Assembly: GCF_900101455.1 (NCBI RefSeq)
Contig: NZ_FMZJ01000001.1
Coordinates: 248,001-312,000 of the forward strand
Origin: Sphingomonas sp. YR710
GTDB taxonomy: Bacteria; Pseudomonadota; Alphaproteobacteria; Sphingomonadales; Sphingomonadaceae
Direction of reading: 5' to 3'
DNA: 64,000 bases
The notes beneath the pieces are model-generated. The model did not search any database. It worked only from the letters and a program-made list of their open reading frames with translations, and was not told the DNA's origin. The position numbers were made by a program, and so were the translations under genes. The stretch's first letter is position 1. Every line of letters begins with the position of its first letter. Shown here piece by piece: positions 59,112 through 64,000 of the stretch.

Positions 59112-60323
59112 TCAAACACCGACCCGGTCGAGCGCCAGCGTCATCGTTACGACAAGCCCTTGCGTGCGCCACTCGCGGTCGACCGTGCCGCGAAACTGGC
59201 CGCGCACGGTCCGTTCGGCCAGCGTCGTGCCAAAGCCGGTCTGGTTCGGAGCCCCGTCGATGGGTGGGCCACCGGTTTCAACCCACGACAGGAACAATCT
59301 GTCGCCATCGGCCTGCCACCGGATCGCGACATGCCCGTCCTTTTGAGAAAGCGCACCATATTTGGCCGCGTTGGTCGCCAGTTCGTGAATCACCAGGGCG
59401 ATACCGTTGCTCGCATGATCACCGCAATCGATCGGCAATCCTTTGATGGAGAAGCGCGAAGCGACATCGCCTTCAGCCGGATCATGTGCCTTCACGATGG
59501 CCTGGATCAGCTCCGAAAGATCGGTCGCCGAACTTGCCGCACCGATGTCGCTGACCTTGCGGCGCACCAGCGAATGGGCGTTGGCAAGGGCATGGAGCCG
59601 GCCGGACAAGGCCTGCGCCATATCGGCCGGCGTCTGGGCGCTACGGGCGCTGATCCGGATCATCCCGTCCGCCATGGCAAAGATATTCTTGAGGCGGTGG
59701 CTCATCTCCTTGGCGACGATTTCCTGTTGTTCGAGGGCTTGGCGGAGGCGAGCCTCATTTTGTGCCATCCGCAGCGCGATGCCGACGAAGCCTGCCAGTT
59801 CGCCGATCATCCGGGCATCGCCGCTGTCGAAATGGCCATCCTCTTCGGAGACCACCCACAAGGTGCCGAGCGGCGCGCCGCCGATATAAAGAGGGACAAG
59901 CAACACTTCGGGGACGACGATCCCGGCATCGCTGATCCATTCATAGACGCGTTCGGGATAGGCTGCGAGCGTCGGGCCATTGCAATCGAGCGTCACCCCG
60001 CAGGGACTATGTTTGCGCGGCGTCTGGGCATGTTCGAACCGGGCGAGGCTGCCGCGCAGATGGCGCCACTCGAAGACGTCGGGCGCAGTCTCTTCGTCAT
60101 AGAGGCTTAATCCCGCCGCGATTGCATCGGTCATCGTCATGGCGAGGTCGACGAAATGGGGCAGCACATCAGCCGGATTGTTCGCCATCCGCGCCGCGAG
60201 GGCCTGAAGCGCGAGCCGCTCGCCACGTTCGTCGGCGCGGCGCGGCGGCCGCGACATCAGGGTGCTGGTAATGAACACATCTGCCGCCGCCGGCCGAGTA
60301 GTTGAATGCAAAATGCCGCTCAT
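59112..60323 (-). CDS. GAF-domain HWE-type sensor histidine kinase
   Basis: A 403-residue cytosolic kinase with no membrane helix. Residues ~45-190 are a GAF sensor domain (DAIAAGLSLYDEETAPDVF, VLLVPLYIGGAPLGTLWVV). The kinase part has the H-box EMSHRLKNIFAMADGMI with phospho-acceptor His (~215), the N-box ALVIHELATNAAKYGALS and TGFGTTLAE, the HWE/HisKA_2 type typical of alphaproteobacterial stress and light sensors. No response regulator is adjacent, so its partner lies elsewhere. The start could also be ATG 60257. Confidence 0.9.
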   Translation of the reverse strand: MSGILHSTTRPAAADVFITSTLMSRPPRRADERGERLALQALAARMANNPADVLPHFVDLAMTMTDAIAAGLSLYDEETAPDVFEWRHLRGSLARFEHAQTPRKHSPCGVTLDCNGPTLAAYPERVYEWISDAGIVVPEVLLVPLYIGGAPLGTLWVVSEEDGHFDSGDARMIGELAGFVGIALRMAQNEARLRQALEQQEIVAKEMSHRLKNIFAMADGMIRISARSAQTPADMAQALSGRLHALANAHSLVRRKVSDIGAASSATDLSELIQAIVKAHDPAEGDVASRFSIKGLPIDCGDHASNGIALVIHELATNAAKYGALSQKDGHVAIRWQADGDRLFLSWVETGGPPIDGAPNQTGFGTTLAERTVRGQFRGTVDREWRTQGLVVTMTLALDRVGV

Positions 60324-60436
60324 CGCACGACATTACGCACGTTCAATAAAGATGGAAACCAGATATTATTCGAACAAATAGCATCATTACTTGGAACTTT
60401 TTTGAGTTTCGGCTTTAGCCATGGCCAGCTTTACGA

Positions 60437-61465
60437 TCAGTCTGCCGCAATCGGTTGCAGCGGCAGCGCGGGGATGCGGCCTCGGCCATAAGTGCGGTGG
60501 TGCGAAACGGGATAGGGCAGGCCCTTGCGGCTGGCGCGATCGAGTTTCGCCATATCAACATCGCTCAGCGACCAGGTTGCGGCGGCAAGGTTGTCCTTGA
60601 GCTGGTCGATCCTGTGCGCGCCGATCAGGACGGAGCTGACGCCTGGCTGGCGGCGCACGAAGTTCAGCGCGACCTGTGAAAGGCTTGCGCCGGGATAGCC
60701 GGCGGCGACCTCTTCCAGCGTCTGCAGGACATTGCGGGCATCGTCATTGTCCCAATATTTGACTTGGCCGACCGAGCCGAGCCGCGTCACCTCCGCTACG
60801 TCGTTGCGGAACTTACCGGACAGATAGCCTTGCGCGAGCGGGCTCCAGATCAGCGCGCCTACGCCCTGATCGACACCGGCGGGCAGCATCTCGAATTCGG
60901 CATCGCGCTTGAGCAGCGAATATTGGATCTGCTGGCTGACAAAGGGTGTGAAATTGCGCCTTTCGGCTATCCCAGCCGCCTTGGCGAGGTGCCAGGCCGC
61001 CCAGTTCGAATGGCCGATATAGCGGACCTTGCCCGCGCGCACGAGATCGTCGAGCGTACGCAATATCTCGTCCATCGGTGTCAGCGCGTCGAAATTGTGG
61101 ACCTGATAGAGATCGATATAGTCGGTGCCCAGCCGCTCGAGGCTGGCATCGAAGGCATCCATCAGATGCTTGCGCGAAAGGCCCTGGCCATTGGGCCCAG
61201 GCGCTACCTTGCCGAACGCCTTGGTCGCGATCAGCACATCCTGGCGACGCCCTTTGAGCACATCGCCCAATATCTCTTCGGAACGCCCGTCCGAATAGAC
61301 GTCGGCGGTGTCGAACAGGTTGACGCCGGCATCGAGACAAAGATCGACCATGACGCGCGCATCGTCGCGCTGGACGTCGCCGGACATGCCGCCGCCAAAG
61401 GTCATCGTGCCGAAGGACAAGGCGGAAACATAAAGGCCGCTGCGGCCAAGAAGGCGATATTCCAT
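60437..61465 (-). CDS. Aldo/keto reductase
   Basis: A 342-residue NADPH-dependent reductase with a (beta/alpha)8 barrel. It has the catalytic tetrad segments LFDTADVYSDGRSEEILG (Asp, Tyr), LIATKAFGK (Lys) and YIDLYQVHNFD (His), and the C-terminal cofactor region VSSVLIGAHRIDQLKDNL. It is closest in pattern to the YajO/Gfo-like AKR group. The ATG at 61465 has GAGAGGA about 5 bases upstream. It stands alone, with a 333-base upstream region. The substrate is unknown. Confidence 0.92.
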   Translation of the reverse strand: MEYRLLGRSGLYVSALSFGTMTFGGGMSGDVQRDDARVMVDLCLDAGVNLFDTADVYSDGRSEEILGDVLKGRRQDVLIATKAFGKVAPGPNGQGLSRKHLMDAFDASLERLGTDYIDLYQVHNFDALTPMDEILRTLDDLVRAGKVRYIGHSNWAAWHLAKAAGIAERRNFTPFVSQQIQYSLLKRDAEFEMLPAGVDQGVGALIWSPLAQGYLSGKFRNDVAEVTRLGSVGQVKYWDNDDARNVLQTLEEVAAGYPGASLSQVALNFVRRQPGVSSVLIGAHRIDQLKDNLAAATWSLSDVDMAKLDRASRKGLPYPVSHHRTYGRGRIPALPLQPIAAD

Positions 61466-61798
61466 ATGATCCTCTCGAAATCCATTCATCAGCGCAACAA
61501 GGCGTCAGCCGAAGTAGGCGCCGCGCCGCGATTTCGTGCCCGGCCTTTCCGAAGCTGATCCGGCGCCGAAAACGAAAAGGTGCGGAATTCTCGAGCCGAC
61601 ACTGTCGGTGATCAGAACGATTGGCAACGATGCCTTCGTCATGGGCGCATAGCGGATTATCCATGACGCCGCCGATAATAGATTGCGTCGAGCGGCAATG
61701 CGGGAAAATCGTCCGCTGCGAAAGAAATCGGTGGCAGCAGGAGGAAGGAGGCGGGTAGCAAAAACGCACAGCGCCTCCGCTACCCGCTTCCTGTCGTG
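61466..61798. other. Intergenic stretch upstream of the aldo/keto reductase
   Basis: 333 bases that should hold the reductase promoter. The part near 61799 contains a terminator-like hairpin for the upstream glycine-zipper gene (listed separately). No other gene or operator was recognised. Confidence 0.4.
61747..61791 (-). terminator. Terminator-like hairpin after the second glycine-zipper gene
   Basis: Arms GGAGGCGGGTAGC (61747-61759) and GCTACCCGCTTCC (61779-61791) pair with one mismatch around a 19-base loop. It begins 8 bases beyond the stop of the gene at 61799-62134 on the minus strand. There is no long T-run. Confidence 0.5.
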
Positions 61799-62134
61799 TC
61801 AGCAGTTGTTCTTCGACTTGGTATTTTCCTTGTCGAGGTGCCGGCCGAGCAGGGCTCCGCCGAGGCCACCGGCCACGGTGCCCAGCGTGCCGCCGCCCAA
61901 CGCGTTTCCGATCACCGCGCCGCCGACGCCGCCGGCCACGGTACCCACCGCGCCATTTCCGCCGCCACAGCGATGGCGATAATCGCCGCCCTGGTTACGA
62001 TAAACCCGATCATGTCGGTAATCATCCGAATCGCGCCTGTAGCCATCCGAACTCTGGGCGATTCCAGGCGCGGGCAGGAGGATCGGGCCGGTAATCAGGG
62101 CAACCAGGGCGCCCATCGCTAGCTTGCTTCTCAT
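61799..62134 (-). CDS. Small exported glycine-zipper protein
   Basis: A 111-residue protein with a signal peptide (MRSKLAMGALVALITGPILL) and a short Arg/Tyr/Asp-rich region. The glycine zipper consists of repeated GTVAGGVGGAVIGNALGGG and LGTVAGGLGGALLGRHLD units. It ends in a terminal cysteine. It resembles the C-terminal half of the protein at 7793-8341, so the two are probably paralogues. It is likely an envelope protein; function unknown. Confidence 0.8.
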   Translation of the reverse strand: MRSKLAMGALVALITGPILLPAPGIAQSSDGYRRDSDDYRHDRVYRNQGGDYRHRCGGGNGAVGTVAGGVGGAVIGNALGGGTLGTVAGGLGGALLGRHLDKENTKSKNNC

Positions 62135-62344
62135 CTCGCTCTCCTTTGTGATGCGGCCCTAACGCGCAGAGGCCGGGCCGGTTGCGGCCGGAGCGATTTC
62201 GTTGATGGGACATGTCTGCTGGTTGGCGCTCGCCGTTGGCTGGCAGAGCGCGCGATCGATCCGGTTGAAACACCGCGCCGGCGAAAAGGCGCAGCCGTCA
62301 TTCCGGCGCTATTGGCTGAACTCGGATGAACAGTCCGTGGGAAT

Positions 62345-62420
62345 TGGTGGAGCCGTGGGGGATCGAACCCCAGACCTCTGCAATGCCATCGCAGCGCTCT
62401 CCCAGCTGAGCTACGGCCCC
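62345..62420 (-). tRNA. tRNA-Ala (anticodon GGC)
   Basis: A 76-base tRNA with the CCA end encoded. The acceptor stem is GGGGCCG/CGGCTCC, the D arm is TAGCTCAGCTGGGAGAGC, the anticodon loop is ATGGCAT with anticodon GGC, and the T arm is TGGGGTTCGATCCCCCA. It reads GCC alanine codons. No integrase or duplicated tRNA end is nearby. Confidence 0.97.
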
Positions 62421-62522
62421 GAACCTATTCGGCTGCCGGGTGGGACCGGCAGCGAGGGCCGCGCTTTAGGTCAGGGCGCGGCAGCCTGCAAGAGTGCTTT
62501 TGTCGATCTTGCTGTTTTTTTC

Positions 62523-62557
62523 CTGCCCGGCAATCGGCGGAGCGCCGCGCCGGGCAG
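62523..62557 (-). terminator. Hairpin downstream of the TIGR02300 gene
   Basis: A perfect 9-bp stem (CTGCCCGGC / GCCGGGCAG) with further internal pairing. It starts 7 bases after the TIGR02300 stop on the minus strand. The T-run lies on the opposite side, so it may protect the 3' end more than terminate transcription. Confidence 0.45.
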
Positions 62558-62563
62558 CAAATA

Positions 62564-62884
62564 TCAATTGTCGTCGTCGTCGCCGGTCGTCGCCACGCCG
62601 ATATCGTCGTCGCCGCCCAGATCGACATCGTCGTCCGGATTCTGCTCGGCATCCTCGTCGATGTCCAGATCGTCGTCGGACAGGTCGGTATCGGCGACCT
62701 TGTCGATCTCCAGATCCTTCTTCGGTGCGTCGAATGGCAGCGGCTGCTTCGACTTGAGAATCGGATCGGGCTCCCAGGCCGCACCGCATTCGATGCAGGT
62801 GACGGGGTTATCCTTTTCGAGGTCGTAAAAGCGTGTGCCGCATTTCGGGCAGGTCCGCTTGGTGCCCCATTCAGGTTTCACCAC
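62564..62884 (-). CDS. TIGR02300-family (FYDLN acid) zinc-ribbon protein
   Basis: A 106-residue protein. The N-terminal zinc ribbon has two CxxC pairs ([17 protein letters not shown] and [12 protein letters not shown]), with the FYDL signature that names the family. The C-terminal half is highly acidic (repeated [20 protein letters not shown]). A GTG at 62884 with GGAG 9 bases upstream is the likely start; longer frames would run through aroA. The family is conserved in alphaproteobacteria, often beside aroA; its function is unknown. The acidic tail is low complexity. Confidence 0.9.
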   Translation of the reverse strand: MVKPEWGTKRTCPKCGTRFYDLEKDNPVTCIECGAAWEPDPILKSKQPLPFDAPKKDLEIDKVADTDLSDDDLDIDEDAEQNPDDDVDLGGDDDIGVATTGDDDDN

Positions 62885-62995
62885 GGTGATAATCTCCAGA
62901 AAACAAGTGAAAGGTCGTGGGCCGGCCGGATGACCGGAACACGAAACGCCGCGCGCCTTGCCATAGCGTGGCGCCGCTGTCAAAAGCCGCGCCCG

Positions 62996-64000
62996 ATGCA
63001 CATATCTTCTCCCCGACCTCTGGCGTTCACCGCGCCCGCCGCGCTGAGCGGTACGGCTACCGTCCCCGGCGACAAGTCGATCTCGCACCGGTCGCTGATG
63101 CTGTCGGCGCTGGCCGTCGGCGAGTCCGTCGTCGAGGGGCTGCTCGAGGGCGAGGATGTGCTGGCTACCGCTGCCGCGATGCGGGCGATGGGCGCCGATA
63201 TCCAGCGCGCCGCCGACGGCCGCTGGCGAATATATGGCGTCGGCGTCGGCGGGCTGCTGCAGCCGCAGGCGGCGCTGGACATGGGCAATTCGGGCACGTC
63301 GACCCGGCTGCTGATGGGGCTGGTCGCCAGCCACGCGATCACTGCGGCTTTCACCGGCGATGCTTCGCTGTCGCGCCGGCCGATGAACCGCGTGATCGAA
63401 CCGCTCAGCCTGATGGGCGCGGAGTTCACCTCGAGTCCCGGCGGGCGCCTGCCGCTGATGCTGCGCGGGATCGCGCCGGCGGTGCCGATCGAATATCGGC
63501 TGCCGGTGGCGTCGGCGCAGGTCAAGTCGGCGATATTGCTGGCAGGGCTCAACACGCCGGGCATCACCCGCGTGATCGAACCGGTGCCGACCCGCGATCA
63601 TAGCGAACGCATGCTGTCCGGTTTCGGCGCCGATCTGGCGGTCGAACTCGATGGCACGACGCGGGTCATCTCGATTCGTGGCGAGGCCGAACTCAGGCCG
63701 CAGAATATCGTCGTGCCCGGCGATCCGTCCTCGGCGGCCTTCCCGGTGGTGGCCGGATTGCTCGTGCCCGGATCGGCGATCACCATCACCAATGTCGGGC
63801 TCAATCCCACGCGAGCCGCCTTGTTCGATGTGCTGCGGATGATGGGCGGTGACATCGAGTTCGCGAACGCCCGCACGGTCGGCGGCGAGCCGGTTGCCGA
63901 TCTCGTCGTCCGCGCCTCGGCGATGAAAGGCATCGAGGTGCCGATCGAATGCGTGCCGAGCATGGTCGACGAATTCCCGATCCTGTTCGTCGCCGCCGCG
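62996..64000 (+). CDS. aroA: 3-phosphoshikimate 1-carboxyvinyltransferase (EPSP synthase), 3' end outside
   Basis: The first 335 codons of a class II (CP4-like) EPSP synthase, which joins shikimate-3-phosphate and PEP in aromatic amino acid synthesis. The segments [74 protein letters not shown] and [20 protein letters not shown] match the Agrobacterium enzyme in order. Where CP4 has Ala-100 (GNAATG), this protein has glycine (GNSGTS), the residue of glyphosate-sensitive enzymes. The gene is divergent from the TIGR02300 gene and continues past the window end. Confidence 0.95.
   Translation, partial: MHISSPRPLAFTAPAALSGTATVPGDKSISHRSLMLSALAVGESVVEGLLEGEDVLATAAAMRAMGADIQRAADGRWRIYGVGVGGLLQPQAALDMGNSGTSTRLLMGLVASHAITAAFTGDASLSRRPMNRVIEPLSLMGAEFTSSPGGRLPLMLRGIAPAVPIEYRLPVASAQVKSAILLAGLNTPGITRVIEPVPTRDHSERMLSGFGADLAVELDGTTRVISIRGEAELRPQNIVVPGDPSSAAFPVVAGLLVPGSAITITNVGLNPTRAALFDVLRMMGGDIEFANARTVGGEPVADLVVRASAMKGIEVPIECVPSMVDEFPILFVAAA

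Noticed and set aside
62345-62420. tRNA-Ala as an integration site for a genomic island
   Set aside because: No integrase, no repeated tRNA end, and flanking genes (glycine zipper, TIGR02300, aroA) look like core sequence.
62564-62660. Tandem GTCGTC repeats as a possible CRISPR or satellite
   Set aside because: They encode the acidic Asp-rich tail of the TIGR02300 protein; there are no spacers.

Overview
The window is GC-rich chromosomal DNA from an alphaproteobacterium, most probably a Sphingomonas-like member of the Sphingomonadales. Supporting signs are a class II (CP4-like) AroA next to a TIGR02300-type FYDLN-acid protein, a TIGR02186-like/TauE pair, a long TonB-dependent receptor, an HWE-type histidine kinase and dispersed double-hairpin repeats. 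This assignment rests on gene content and sequence style, not on a search.

Region 1 (1-10.1 kb) is ordinary core and accessory metabolism: a small exported protein, tyrS and anmK head to head, an FkbM methyltransferase, an MFS/VWA/enoyl-CoA hydratase operon, a glycine-zipper protein and a TauE/TIGR02186 operon.

Region 2 (10.2-38.4 kb) is a surface-polysaccharide (capsule-like) locus, partly lower in GC than its flanks. It holds an ABC-2 export pair (KpsE/KpsM-like, no ATPase in the window) and two very large multi-domain glycosyltransferases: one DUF4214-like N-terminus plus tandem GT-B halves, one with three GT-B modules. It also holds a GT61 enzyme, GDP-mannose 4,6-dehydratase with an RMD-like reductase (GDP-D-rhamnose), and the complete dTDP-L-rhamnose set rfbCBDA. 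Probable decoration enzymes are two SAM methyltransferases, a WcbI-GSCFA fusion, a solenoid-SGNH protein and a sulfotransferase. A 3 kb mosaic of IS630, IS21 and IS110 pieces, plus a possible O-antigen polymerase/ligase remnant, splits the locus.

Region 3 (38.4-49 kb) has a frameshifted ArgP-like LysR gene beside a LysE exporter, a SpoIIAA-like protein, and the alpha-2-macroglobulin/PBP1C pair separated by two inverted REP-like double hairpins.

Region 4 (49-64 kb) has an ArsR regulator with a clear operator and a double SRPBCC protein, a TonB receptor, convergent enoyl-CoA hydratase and thioesterase genes sharing a CTAG stop palindrome, a P-type ATPase, an AI-2E/PerM-type transporter, a GAF-HWE histidine kinase, an aldo/keto reductase, a second glycine-zipper protein, tRNA-Ala(GGC), a TIGR02300 protein and the 5' part of aroA, which runs off the window.

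The most unusual material is the decoration and glycosyltransferase set of region 2. No CRISPR array, integrase, toxin-antitoxin pair or recognisable defence system was seen.
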